A DNA stretch of 64,000 nt from Rhynchonema sp. JSB1_4 (GCA_030248065.1 JASAMV010007296.1:1-64000); one strand, 5' to 3'; shown: positions 12,434 to 24,891, counted from the first letter of the stretch. Numbers and translations: made by a program. Notes: a model not told the origin generated them from the sequence alone.

Positions 12434-15400
12434 CTAATAGACGCGATCATAATGATCGACTTGAGTGTCGTCCACCAATGAGGCCATCGATGGAACGGCA
12501 TCGATCTTCATGCTCAACAATTCGCAATTCCAATTGGTCAGATACAGATTGAAACCGAGACATCCCTCGCGCATCACACATTCGAACGCACATTCACGCG
12601 AGTGACCAGCCGTCGCCGGTACTGTCGCCATGATGCCTGAAGAAGTGGGAGATTGACAATAGTTTGGTGCCAGCTCCGAAATCGGGCTCGTGTTGGCGTA
12701 GTTTTACTTTAATTCTTCACCGCAGCTGTATTTGAAAAGACTGACTTTTCCGAGACCTGACAGCAGCGAGCTATGCATATGCATGCACCTTTATTCATGA
12801 GACAAGGGCTCGCGCGGGAAATTTTTTTCCCGCGGAATTTCGCGGGAGGGAGGGGAATTTGCGGGAAATTTTCCGTCCCCGTTTCCCGGGAAATATTTTC
12901 GATAGTGGCATTTCCCGCGGGAAATAGTGGTTGAAAATTCCCGCGGAAAATCGGCCATTTCCCGCTTTTTCCCGCCCTTTGACCATTTCTCGCCCGGGAA
13001 TTCCCCTCAGTAATTCCCGTATAGGTGGAATTACCGTATAGTTGGTCGCGTGCGACCACTTTCCAGCAGAATGCACACTGCTGCACTGTTGTTCGTTTTT
13101 TGCAGTGTTCAGGCGTTTACGTATGAGGTCTCACTTGTTGACAAAAACAAGCGTGTAAAAATCATTTTTGTCAAATAAACGTGCAGAAACCAAACAATTG
13201 GTATTTTGGGCGCGACCAGAGCTGCGACCACTTTGACACTTGAAGATGCTGTAGCTCAAGCGTGGTGATTGGAAGCCAACCCCTCATGGCTTTTATAAGC
13301 TTCAAATGACTCTGGCCGTCGTTTAAACACCATTAATGATCAATACTGGAACATTGAAATTTTGACAAAAAAGTTGAAATATCTCAACTTCGTAAATTTT
13401 GGGCGCGACGACCATTTTCTGGGCGCGGCGACCACTCGAATATTTACGCATCATACCCACTAAGTTGAAAGTGTGATTATGGTGTTGTTCTTAGTGTGTT
13501 TGGTCAATTATAATTAAGTTTCACCTGTTTCACACTCGTATGTATGTGCAAACACGCGGTGGTCGCCGGCAGTGGTCGCCAGCCCGACTATAATTCCACC
13601 CTAAGATTTCTCTCGGGAAACGGGAGACCGAAACGATCAGATCATCTTTTCTTGGCTTTTCTTCTTTAATATGGGTTGAAAATAGACTTTTTGTCTTTTT
13701 CAGACCTGTTCATGAAGATCACGATCCTGAGCAATTGACTTTAAGTGCCCTTCTTTTACATTGCCAGTTTACATCAACAGACAACAGGAATTGTCATTCA
13801 CTTTTTAAAACATCGAAGGAACGCTTACAGCGGACAGCTATTGCGTTTAGTAACTTCTCAAACCAAAAACTAGGGCGGGAAATTTACGGGAAATATCTGT
13901 TTTCCGCGGGAAATTTACGGGAAATTCCTATTTTCAGCGGGAAATTTAATGGGAATTCCTGTTTTGCGCGGGAAATCTGCGGTAAGTGTCACCATTTCCC
14001 GCGGGAAACAGGCCTTTGCCCGCAAATTCCCATGCTTCAAAATTCTGAAACCATTTCCCGCGACATTTCCCGTCCTTCACAATTCCAAACATCCATTTCG
14101 AGCAAGAAGAATTCCCGCTTGGGGAAGACGGGAAATTTCCATAACATTTCCCACCGTTCAAAAAAATTTCCCGCGTGAGCCCCACATGCGACATGCACTT
14201 CACTGTATCACCAACTTGGCTGTCCGAGTGCAGTCGCCCAGTTCGTATACACAGCAGCTGTCATGTCCACCAGCATCCACTGTCCTGCCGCGTCCAAGTA
14301 CGTACCGATCCAATACTCTTTTCCGTCCATCGTCGTGGGGACGAGGCCTTTCTGAACATTAAAGGAGCTTCTCTCGAAAACGTCTTGAGCAATCTTTGGG
14401 GTGCAACTCACCACCATGTTCATCACATCGTCATTAACTTGTGTGCTGTTGACCACAGCCAATGTGCCCTTGAAACCCAGTTCTCCACTTGCGCATGCCA
14501 GTTGTGCATCGTCGAACGTCATGTCCTGATCATAAACCATCACATAGCACATCTTGCCACGCAATGCGTGCGGACGGGATTGGTGTTGGCAGACTGAAAT
14601 GAACGGGGCCAACAATGACGTTGTATATATGCATTGACCCATGTACATGCACTTCAACGCATTGTGGTGACTTCCAACCTGCCACTTGTTCTCCACGGTA
14701 ATCGATTGGCGGATTCGGTGACGCCTCCGTCGTGGTGATCAGCGGTAGCTGCTGCACTTGACTATTTGGTGATCTAACCAATTTTCAAAAAATGAGTGTA
14801 CCCTCCAGAAATTTTGTGACCACATGTTTGATCTTTATCATATTTGTCATACGGGCTGATAAAAAATAACATCGTGTCGAAATGAGGCTGACAGTACTGT
14901 CGTCAAATCAAGTCGTCAGAATGTTGTCGTCAGATCAAGCAGCCCCAAATGAGCGCAAGAAATAACACAAGTGATTTGACGACTTGATTTGAACACAGCA
15001 CCAAGCCCGGAATGAAGTGTGCAGCTACCGCTGTTGTCGTGGGTGTGGGTGTTGTGCTGGTTGTCGTTGTGGTAGCGCCCGAACTCGTGCTTGTCGGCAT
15101 CGTTGGCACCGCCGTAGCATCTGCATTTGGACGTTGAGTACAATCGATCACCCGATTCCATGAGACGGGGGGAAAAGGTGCTGACCTGCTTCGCAGATAA
15201 ATCGAAGCGATGTTGTACTACCATCCCAGTTGTTCAATTCGTATCCATTGCTGTTGAAATACGCACTAGCGAATGTTCCTGGTGGCTGTGTCCCACCACT
15301 CGGATGCCAGTACACGTACGAAGCACTTGTTTGGTCGCTGTACATCCATCCGCTGGTACCGTTTCGAAGACCGATCCAAAATTCATTGCTGGTGCTGCTG

Positions 15401-16129
15401 GCCTGTATCAATAGAAACGAACTCTATGGCTGTAGACGCTTTCCTTGTACGCGTCACTTTGTGACAGTTCTCACGCACCACGAGAGCCATCAATGCCAAA
15501 CGGATCGCATCGTTTTTTATATTCGCCAGCCGACCAGTTGGTGCTCCTGCGATCAGATTGCCGCACAATTTTAGCGCATCGTCATGCGTAGTCTCAGAGC
15601 CAACAGCAGATACAGCGTAGCACTTGTCGACCAGAAACGTGGTCGTCAGCGGCGAAGCAGAACAGTCTGCATACATATGTGACATGTTGGAATAATATGT
15701 TGGTCCTTGTACGTATTAGGCCTGCATAAGATATTGCACTGTACAGATCCCTATGCAAGTAGCGTAACCGGGCGCAGGATTTTTTTTGCCCAACCGCGGT
15801 TGACTGTCCGCGGAAGCCCACCGGACCGCCATGTTTTATACGCAAGGTACAACCAAATGCAGTTGTGTATGTGCATAGAAGAATGTAAACATAAGATTAT
15901 GTGATTCGCTTTGAAGGAAATCGTCATCCTATCGATTTGACAATGACAAGACCACAGTTTTTCCCATTTGACGAGGTCTACAATCGCCGTCTTCGTTTGA
16001 CAACTGTCAACTCTCCAGCTCACCAGATTCCGTAAATCCGTTGATACCAATCGCATACTGAAGGATAAGAAGAACAGTCGACATCAACCATCCAGTCGCT
16101 TCTCGCAAAAAGCATTTTCCAAAGACCAT
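12434..16129 (-). CDS. secreted C-type lectin with shortened second CTLD and PAN-like C-terminus (paralogue B)
   Basis: Eight exons close in frame, from the start: 16129-16024, 15666-15479, 15402-15186, 15120-15029, 14751-14679, 14593-14412, 14351-14216, 12636-12434; 398 residues. It is a tandem paralogue of the gene to its left: same signal-peptide end (IGINGFTES), same exon phases, CTLD1 with FLVDKCYAVSAVGSETTHDD, EFWIGLRNGTSGWMYSD and LRFICEAG, a Thr-rich linker, and CTLD2 up to YWIGTYLDAAGQW and GQPS. The exons that in paralogue A finish CTLD2 and make the third region are not found; instead a 1.58-kb intron full of mobile elements leads straight to the PAN-like last exon, still in frame. 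CTLD2 therefore lacks its C-terminal strands and cysteines. The last exon differs from that of paralogue A at only 2 of 203 bases. Whether the product is functional is unknown. Confidence 0.8.
12672..12711. repeat. solo terminus of the CGAGCCCGATTTCG MITE family
   Basis: About 40 bases match the right end of the element at 3092-3280 almost exactly (CTCCGAAATCGGGCTCGTGT). No partner end was found close by, so it looks like a remnant or a solo end in the last intron of lectin paralogue B. Confidence 0.65.
12807..14182. mobile_element. inverted-repeat element built of GCGGGAAATTT words, split by a nested element
   Basis: The two ends are inverted copies (left GGGCTCGCGCGGGAAATTTT, right the complement with one change). 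Blocks 12807-13022 and 13871-14182 consist of repeated GCGGGAAA / TTTCCCGC words in both orientations, many forming TTTCCCGCGGGAAA palindromes. A different element (13023-13613) lies inside. No transposase is visible. It occupies the last intron of lectin paralogue B, where exons present in paralogue A are missing. Confidence 0.65.
13023..13613. mobile_element. nested GGTGGAATTATAG-type inverted-repeat element
   Basis: The right end reads CTATAATTCCACCC and the left end is a slightly disrupted inverse (GGTGGAATTACCGTATAG). It shares end sequence, GGTCGC/GCGACC words and an AAAGTTGAAAT...TTCAACT internal motif with the element at 20061-20510. Non-coding. Confidence 0.6.
14899..14992. repeat. 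short inverted-repeat element in lectin paralogue B intron
   Basis: TCAAATCAAGTCGTCA near the left end is perfectly inverted as TGACGACTTGATTTGA near the right end, so it could fold into a hairpin with 16-bp arms. Related to 3529-3622 in the ACADSB gene. Confidence 0.6.
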
Positions 16130-17084
16130 TTTGAGCTACGCATCTATGACATCCAAAAAAAACTTTGAGCTCGTTCTGGGCTCCTGTTGCGCTATTTTTT
16201 GTTTAGACGCACCAATGCGTCGGTTGCCTGGCGAGGATGTCGAACAACGTTCGAAACAATGCACCACGAGCAATTCCGTCCCGGTTCCACTGCACAGAAA
16301 ATGCCAACAACCAGTTTTATGGCACCTAATGAACATGTGCCGCATTTTCGAACTGCTGCCGCGCAAGTTGAAGTCGGTATCGGTAGGCTCATACATACAT
16401 CTTGTCAGCAATTTTTTGTGCTTAGCTCATGATTGAACTGATTGTTGCGTTCACGTATACTGTGTGCATACATCCAGTCGATCAGCAGCATGTGCCACTC
16501 TATGGTTCAACTTGAGCTGGCACATGCATAATCATGTGATGTTCATAAAGCAACTGAGTCCATGTTTGACTATCAATGATGGACTTTATCAGCATAATAG
16601 ATTGACATCTGTGCAGCCGACGGGCTCCAGTCCGTGTTCGCAGGAAAAGCCTTAATTTTTTCCCTGCACAGCTCGCGATCAAACATTGTTGCGGTGATGA
16701 CTGGACAATGTTCTGCCGCTCTATTGTTCCACCGAACTGAACATGACGATAATCATATGACGTTCATGCAGAAACAGTGCTTTTGTCTGACTTACGAACA
16801 ATACACAAGGCTTGATGCTATCAATGAATTTCGTTTGCATAACGAATAGGCAGCTGTGCACGCGACATGCTACCGTAATCGTCACTGAGGGTTGGGGAGT
16901 CACTGTAGTCGCCGGAACTGTACTTTTGGTCACCACATTTTATTACTTGGATTGGAGACACAAAGTGACGTAAAAGTTTATCCCCTGTTTAACTTTTCAT
17001 ATAACATGAACTGAAATATGATTTGCGGGATGGCAGTGCGTGTGATTCTCATGTTGTTCTGTGTTTTTGAGGGACGAACAGCAT

Positions 17085-17133
17085 CCGTTATTGTACATTT
17101 GCTGCTGTAACAGCACCAAATGTACAATAACGG
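17085..17133. repeat. near-perfect 49-base palindrome / hairpin
   Basis: Arms CCGTTATTGTACATTTG and CAAATGTACAATAACGG are perfect inverse complements. Inside them, after a single C-C mismatch, TGCTGT and ACAGCA continue the stem around one A, giving two 24-base arms. No flanking transposon ends were recognised. Confidence 0.75.
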
Positions 17134-20060
17134 AATACACTGCAGAATTTTCGATACTACTCAATAGTATCCTCGTCAGGTCTGAAGCAGAAGGAGAGAA
17201 AGGAACCGGTTTCGAACCGGTGTGACATCACCAATAGAGCAACAAAGTCTTCGCAAAAGAACGTGTTTTGACAAAAGTCAATGTGCAACAATCTGTCTGA
17301 CTAGAACAGGAATTGAACCTTTCGCGTGCACGTCTTATGTACCTGCATGTGCATCGTAGCAAGGCGCACAGGCAGGCCATATGTCGACGCGTGCGTCGGA
17401 GTATTGTTCGTGGAACCGATGTTTGATTATGATCTATTATAATCCTTGAAAAAATGAGTTATTGCTGTTATATGTTGCTAAATGGTTGAGCCCCAACGCC
17501 AAGCTTTGCGCCGGAAAGTAAACATGAGACAAACGTTAGAAACACGGCAACAAAAACTGGAGTTATGATTGAGCTAACTTTAAAAACTGGTTCAACAACA
17601 CTCTTGTCTCACGTTTCTCTGGATATTTATAGGAAACCTAAAACAATATACTTTTATTATATCTGCATTAGTCAGCAATTCGAAAATCTACTGCGGTTCA
17701 TTTGTGTGTTGATTTACGTTAATGTACTTCATGTTGCTTGTGTGTTTGGGTTGTGCGGTTTTTTCATTAAATTTTCAGCATTACAACGAAATCGGGTATA
17801 AATAAAACTCCACTGAGACCGCGCATGAGTCAAGGTTAAACCTCACGCTGGTTGAGTTTCGGTGCAACATTCAGGTTGAGTTGCTGTTCCACTCCCACTC
17901 ACACGCGAGCTAAAGTTCCGAAATGAATAGCCACCGATCCACAACTAAACATTTCGTAAAATCATTGGATTTTGACATTAGTATTTCCAGTTTATATTTC
18001 TGTTTAGAACAGCATATTTGGTTGCAGGGTATCACATAGCGGGCGAAGGTCGCGACAACAAAAACCACGTAACCGCCTTTTCTCTGGATCACCAGTCACA
18101 AAAAAACGCACAGCCGAGTTTTAAATTTTGGTGACGTTGATCAGTCACCAATCTGGTTTGTGATTTGTAAATTTCGTTTTTATTTTGCCAAACGAGTTCA
18201 GGTCTATAGTGCTGTTCACTATACTGGTGAATTCTATTATGATACTTCTAATTCTTCCTATTATTATTCTCCAAGTCCTACCAAAGCTAAGCGATCAACA
18301 GAACAAACAATAGATTACGAAACAGTTGTGTTTTTACGTTTTGCTTCCGTAAATGTTGCGTAAGAAATAACAATTAATTTATCAGCCAGCCGTTCAGCTG
18401 CAGAGAGCTTGCGGTAACCCGAAGCATAGCTAGAGTGTAGTATAGGCAGGAAGCCTGGCCCGCAACCGCGATTTGAGAAGCACAGTGTGGTATGATTGTC
18501 AACTGGCAGCTGTGATGGTCATTTTTCAAAAAACAAACTATACACACCGCTAGACGAACACAACAAGCAATATGCCGACACTGAGGCTCACATTTAATAC
18601 AACCATTTGATGGTACTGTTTTAGATGCAGCGGAAGCTTTAGTATGTGTTTTTTTACCCAACAACCTGCTTTCACCAAGGGCTAGTACACACAAGTCGGA
18701 TAAACGCTATCAATTTGAGAACGACTACCTAAAATCTCTGTTTTGAGAGACCTCAGTTTCCAGGCGTATGGTTGGCATATCGTACCTTTACCGTTCAAAA
18801 ATAGTATATGGTAGTCAAAAGTCTTTTGGCCGAGCGAGCGCGCGCGCAAGCGGTTGTCAGGCATTGGTCGAAACAGTGCATGGCTAGTCGATTTGACAGA
18901 AAGTAAGACAAAATTTTTATTTTGGTTGGATAATGTTTCACTGCGTCTTTGAAGGAAATTTGTTGTGTTTTGCACTACATGAAAAGCACGTTTCATCCCC
19001 AACAAAAGTTCGTATCTTATCTTTTTTTATCTTTAACAGTTCTGGTGTTCAGTTCGACTCTACGCATATAATTGTAGTCAGATCAATTTTTCTCAAAAAG
19101 TAACCTATACGCATGCCGTTGGTCTGGTCCGCTTAACTAGCTTGTGCCCTTTATTCATGGTTTTAGTTTTATCAAGTTTTCGAAACAATTCCACCAACCC
19201 TACAAATGTTGTAGTGTTATTGCACTTGCATGTCATAAATTAGTTGGCCATGGGTAAACCTTACTGCAGCTACTGGCTTTCAGCATGTACCATTTCAACA
19301 CATTAAAAAGGAAACTTTCGTTTTTTTGTGCAATTCTATATTTTGTCTAGATTTGCTTGCAATTTGTTTCATTTTGGATCAACCGGTTCACGTGGTCTCG
19401 TGTCCCTTGTACAAATTCAAACTGTGTTTTACGTGCTGCACACGTTCCTGCACTTTTGTGTGTTCTGTGACGGTGTATGTATCATGGTGCTCACGTATGT
19501 ACCTATACCTGCGTGTGATTTAAGCGGCACATAACGTCCTTCAAATTTCACCCCAAGCATAGACAGTGTACACTAGTGACTCTTCTGTAGATTCTTATCA
19601 TCGCTCAAATCTTTTACACTTTGCTCCCGTTGCTCACAACAGCGTGTGCACGCAAATTTGCGTTTTTTTCGTTTTCGCTAAATCGACTAACACAGTTTTA
19701 CGAATTTGCAAAAAATATCATTGATTGCTACAACACCGACACTTATACGAACTGCTCAGACTTAAGATTGCAAGCGCTCCGGTTCAGACAAAACGCACTT
19801 CTGTGAACGTGAACTGCTCATGAGCTCGCTTTCACGACTTCACACAATTTTAGAGCAACGTTTCACAGCATGATTTGTCATGTATGGTTTAGCCTATGTT
19901 TTTGCTGTTATTTTCATTTACCCGCCGTTCAACGTTATCTGTTATGTACATACCTCCGTAAACCATGAGTTCGGCTGTGGGACCGCAATAGCTAGAGTGA
20001 GTTTCTATTCAGTGTAGATTTAAATTCTACCGGGGATAAAACTTTCAACAGAAAATTTAA

Positions 20061-20510
20061 GGTGGAATTATAGTTGGTCGACAACCTGTTGCGCCCAAAA
20101 GGTCGTCGACGACCGAGCGCTCAAGTCTTATGGTTTTGGACGCCCAGTCGCGTGGTCGTAGCTGGCCGCAACGAATAGAAAGAGAAAGTGAATAAATCGA
20201 AGGCCCCGAAGCTAGGCAAGGCTGCTGCGCGGATTCTGGCAGTTGATAATGCCTCGCCTTGGTCAAAAAAAATTATAAAAAACTAAGGAACTCCGTTACG
20301 AATGAAAGATAGGGGATTCCTATCCATTTGACAGCCGACGACCACTGACAAAGTTGAAATTTTTCAACTCGTGCTCGCGACCACTTTTGATGGTCGCAGC
20401 AGGTCACATCCAGTTATAGTTGCGCTCGGGTGTAGCAACCAGAATGGTCGGCGGGTCGCTACGCCCAAAAATTGCAATCGCGAGTCGCGACTCAGCTATA
20501 ATTCCACCCT
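20061..20510. mobile_element. GGTGGAATTATAG inverted-repeat element, TTAA-like flanks
   Basis: Ends GGTGGAATTATAG and CTATAATTCCACCC are inverted repeats; the left flank is TTAA and the right flank TTAG, suggesting a TTAA-type target site with one change. The interior carries GCGCCCAAAA, GGTCGTCGAC and an AAAGTTGAAATTTTTCAACT motif shared with 13023-13613. Non-coding, so a non-autonomous element is likely. Confidence 0.65.
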
Positions 20511-23500
20511 TAGTTATTGGTACCAACTTCCTGGAAAAATATTTCTATATGTACTGTAAGTAGAGGCCTAATAAGTGTCACAACGCACCAGTGGAAACAT
20601 ATTTTGGAAAACACTCTGTTTCACACACACACAAATTTGATTTTTGAAAATTCTACCCCGAGTAAAAGTTGGAATCTACACCGCATAGAAACTGGCAACT
20701 GGTGGAATATTTACTGTCATATCGACCATTATCTAAAAATTGTCCACTTTGCAAGTTTTTAATGGCAGAATGTATATATCGACAGCTAAAATTACTATCA
20801 AGCGTTTGACATAAGCATTTATCGCTCTTTTAGTCGTAATGCTAATGAGTATCGGAGTATCGGTGACAGCCAAGGTCCCGTAAGGCACCCGTGTTTTACA
20901 GGGTGACAATAATGTTGTTGTACCCTCCCAAACATTAATAATTAAGCGACTAACCGTTTTACCGACATCGGAGCCCAAATAAAGTGGCAACGCGCGTGTA
21001 TCTATCAATTTATGATTAGTTGCGATGTGCGGACAGAGACGGGTCGTGGGCGCCTATTGTTTGAATCCAAGTAAAAAACATGGCAATCTGCGACAAGATA
21101 TCAAGCTAAAATGTGTTAAACAATATGACACAAGGTGGTAATGAATGTGGGTCGCGAATTAACATACAATTTTGTCGCGGATTTGCGTACACCATTTGTG
21201 TCAGTTACAGCTGCAATATTACAGCAGCACAGCCAATTGCCGCAAACGAGCCACCAACTCTGCACCCAAACGCACATGCATGCACTATTGCGGCATTGTT
21301 TTAACCTGTGCGCTACTCAAGTGCGCGGCTCGCTGCTTTTCGATTAGCTATGTATTACGGTGTGGGAAGGTGGGAGTCAATAGCCTCTGCTCGTTGTGAC
21401 AGATGCGAGATGCTTGACTCAGGTATACATTGGGGGTAACGGGGCTTATATCGGCGACAAATTTGAAATATACCTGCTGGTGCTGGTGCACTAGAACAGG
21501 GGGTTTCTGTCTCAGTTGCTATATGTAGAGTTTGTTCCTTTAGTGGGCCCCATGTTTATGCATGTGCCATTTAGGTGCTTATGCTGTCAATAACCAATGA
21601 GCATAACGCAACTGTTTTACTGTCCGGCGCATCGTACCGCTGGTGCACCATATTGTGCTGCACTCTACTCTACTACACAGTGCGATATTACTCTGGTCAC
21701 TAGTGTTCTGACCGTTGAGACATGCTGGAAGATTGGGTCCTGCCCGGGACCCACTTGGTGCGATGCTTGAAACACAACTCATTGTCCCATTATGTATTTA
21801 TGTCGTGACATGCAGCTAAACATCTCCGATTAAGCCAATACGATGCGCTACTAAATTCGGCTGTCGACATTTGACTGCTGTTGTCGTTGGTGGAACATTA
21901 CATGTACATATGCGTAAACTCAACTGGGTGCTTCATACCCAGCATATTCACTTCTGTTGTGCATTGTGATTGTCCTGATTGAGTCCTCTATCTTGAACCA
22001 AAATTAATACACGGCACCATGTACCTATGTATATGTATGTACAAAAGTTTGTCTTAGCACCAAAGTGTGTCAAGTAAACATACAGTTCTCTGGCCTGCTG
22101 TCCAAGAGCTTTCAAATAATTTTTGACCACTCCACTGTAACAGGCAGTTGTTTTGAAAATGCAACCCTCGTCAAATATGGCACACTCGGTCGACGCAATG
22201 GATGAGCGAATACCGGTGCAATACATCACTTTCAATTGGGGCCGCATGGCTCCAATAGTACGGCGGTGTTACCTGGGATACAACCTGCCCGCCTGCTTAT
22301 GACCGGCCACGGCTGATCATTGAGCCACAGTTAGTAGATTGGGCACAGTTGGCGTTTCGCGCAGTTGACATGCGACACAATAAAGTTCCATTTATAATAT
22401 TTTACTTCAGAATGCTTGTGCTTTCGAATCCGAAAGCTGCTCAAGTCATTGCTATTTTGGGCGGTAACGATAGCCATAAAGGAATTTTCTAAATAGCTTG
22501 AAGTACGAAAATGATCATTGCTATCATTCCTGTACCATGACTCCCCGAATGCCGTATCCAGCGTGACTTGTACGCACAATATTGCAGTGCGCCTCACGTA
22601 TGTGATGTTTGTCAGTGACCGTGCACTGTGCCAGTTTGGTATTGTTCCAGTATTGGGCATAATGTGACGTGGCGTTCCCTACCCTTGTCCATGTTGTCAT
22701 TGTTGTTCAAATTCAGTTTCGGTTTTTTATTTGTGTCTGACTGCTATGTATATTTGCAGTCCGTGCCAGTAAGCTTCAATTTTTCGTGCTTCATTGCTTA
22801 CCTTTGTTCGTTGCCTTTCCTGAGTTCGCTCTGCAGATCTTCTCCAAGTTGGCAGCTGATGTTATTCTAGATCTTAATTGACCAGGGTTTCAGAATTTTC
22901 AGATACTCACCAAATTTCATCGCGAAACCAAGATTGAAAATTATCTTCGAAGCCCAAATTTCATGATTTGCCAAAGAGCCAGTCAGTCACGAATCGTTGT
23001 TTCTGACGTCTGTGGTACTCAAAGGGCAACGCGTGTGTGTACCTTTAAACGAGTCACCCATTAATCAGAGGTCAGGTACTCGGTTCGACGCCAGACTGCG
23101 CTCAAAGGCTATAAAGTGGAAATGCAACAATCATAAATGAACCGCATTTTCGAAATTGTTATCTGTCAACGTATACGATTGACAGGTAAATTGCTGCAGA
23201 ATTTCAAGATCGACTTGTTTTCGTTGTCCAAGGTTAATCATGAAATATGCCAACTATTCACTTCGGTTGTGGTCTGTGAAAAATGTCGTGACAAAAATTA
23301 TAGGTCCAAAGTTTCGGCGCCCTCATAACTGTTGATTGTGCAAAGGTTTTAATGGTTTAGTCCGGTTGGCCACAACGCTTAAGGTTTTATCGGCCAATGT
23401 TTAATAATAATACCTGATGCTGCAAGTACGCATATGCAAGTAATGATGCACATATTTTTCTGCTCTCCTCTTTTAATTTGGGTCCCAAGTTGGAACGCTA

Positions 23501-24699
23501 CACTAGTGGTCATCACGACTTGTGTGATGACTGACAGACGAGCAAAGAATGCAGCCGAGACAATGGGGCGCCCGACGTTGGTTTGATTTATGTTGGACTG
23601 CTTTACCTCAGTGACATTTTATGATGATTGTTGTTCATTTCTACCATGCAGTAAACATTTAATACATACATTGTATGTATGTATGCTATGAATGAACCTT
23701 GTCTTGAATGTCTTTGATCTATTCGCTTGCCCGCGGTCGACTTACTTTTTGAACTAAATTATGATGCATTGACGTTGACGTTGAATACGTCTTGCTGCTC
23801 GATATGTTTGAGGATTGTGACGGAAACAGAAATTCAACGTGCAACAATGACAACAATGCGAGCCATTGGAACACAAAGCACAACACCGTGTATGACGGCT
23901 CCATTTTATCCTCCAGATGAAGTGTGCTATGTTTGTACATATAGGTAGGTATTGATAGTGCAGTACATGGAAACAAATATTGGTTGGCACAATGCATGCT
24001 ACACTACTATTACATTCAAACAAAATGTACAGTAATTGTGTGAACAAAAACTACATTAGGCACTCCCGCGGAATTTAACATTACCAGGTCTGGAATCGAT
24101 CGATTTGTGCGTTATTTGTACTGTTCAAATTGGTGTTTGTTCAAAAGTTGAAGTCCTTGACTAACACCAGCCAACACAATACCGGCACTTCCGCATGCGC
24201 GCAGAGCCTTTTTGTTCGCGAAAGTCATTCTTGATGAATGCTAGGCAGTTAGCCATGAAACTGTGTGGTTTCGAGTGACGCAGTCGAAAATAATTACCTG
24301 CAGACTATACCATTATCAATCAAACAGAGAAAAGCAACAATAAAAGATACACAATTATGGCTTTTCACCATGTCTGAGCGAGATGCGGATGAACTGATTA
24401 CTTGCCACTTTTCCAGGCCAATAATTGTCTGTTTGATAAAAACCCTGAGCAGCCTCCTGAAAATCCACAGTTGCAGATCATGCTGGTGGCGCACCTCTAA
24501 CTGATAACGTCCAATGGTACGCATAGCATGGATTCGAACCCGCCATGGTCAATCGAGAGGATCAAAGTATGGTGAAAACGATTTTGCACCAGAGTTTTGG
24601 CAACAGCCTGTACCCACATTTCAGAAGAACACACAAGTATATGAATATGGCTTAAAAATTGTGATGGTAAACTTTGTTCGCTCAACTATATGTTTCCAG

Positions 24700-24891
24700 G
24701 TATCACTGTTGTTCAGCGGTCTGGCTGCACTCGGCATCATCATCTACGCGCTGTTCCTCTATCTGAGCCACACCCATCTCATGTGGTCCAAGTCATTCAG
24801 ATTCCTGGTTCGACAACTGGCTTCGTACACCAGTCAATCACCATTCGTGAAAAATGTCATTGTATCGTTGCGACACAAGTCATTCTGTTAA
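24700..24891 (+). CDS. putative last exon of an unrecognised single-pass membrane protein
   Basis: A TTTCCAG acceptor ending at 24699 opens a frame that runs to TAA at 24889-24891. It encodes a strongly hydrophobic helix (LFSGLAALGIIIYALFLYL) followed by a basic, Ser-rich tail of about 40 residues, like a type I membrane protein end. The frame is also open upstream (24568-24699, including EFWQQPVPTFQKNTQVYEYG), so the exon may start earlier; the apparent 33-base intron there would be unusually short. Remaining exons and the family are unknown. A minus-strand gene converges on it. Confidence 0.4.
   Translation, partial: VSLLFSGLAALGIIIYALFLYLSHTHLMWSKSFRFLVRQLASYTSQSPFVKNVIVSLRHKSFC

Larger units (their letters stand above)
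16130..24699. other. large region without a convincing gene
   Basis: Both strands have only short, unsupported reading frames with no family resemblance and no chain of phased splice sites. One stretch, 18203-18363 (+), has an acceptor-like CAG, an open frame rich in Tyr and Ser (EFYYDTSNSSYYYSPSPTKA) and a stop, and could be an exon. 23813-23948 (+) ends at a good GTAGGT donor but is equally unproven. 22628-22870 is merely hydrophobic. Two inverted-repeat features are listed separately. An unidentified plus-strand gene ending at 24891 may have exons here. Confidence 0.5.

Noticed and set aside
17200..17245. tRNA-like T-arm (ACCGG TTTCGAA CCGGT)
   Set aside because: The hairpin fits a T-stem and loop, but no matching acceptor stem, D-arm or anticodon arm could be placed on either strand.
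24525..24545. GGATTCGAACCC, a tRNA T-loop-like word
   Set aside because: The surrounding bases do not pair into a T-stem and no cloverleaf can be drawn; probably chance.
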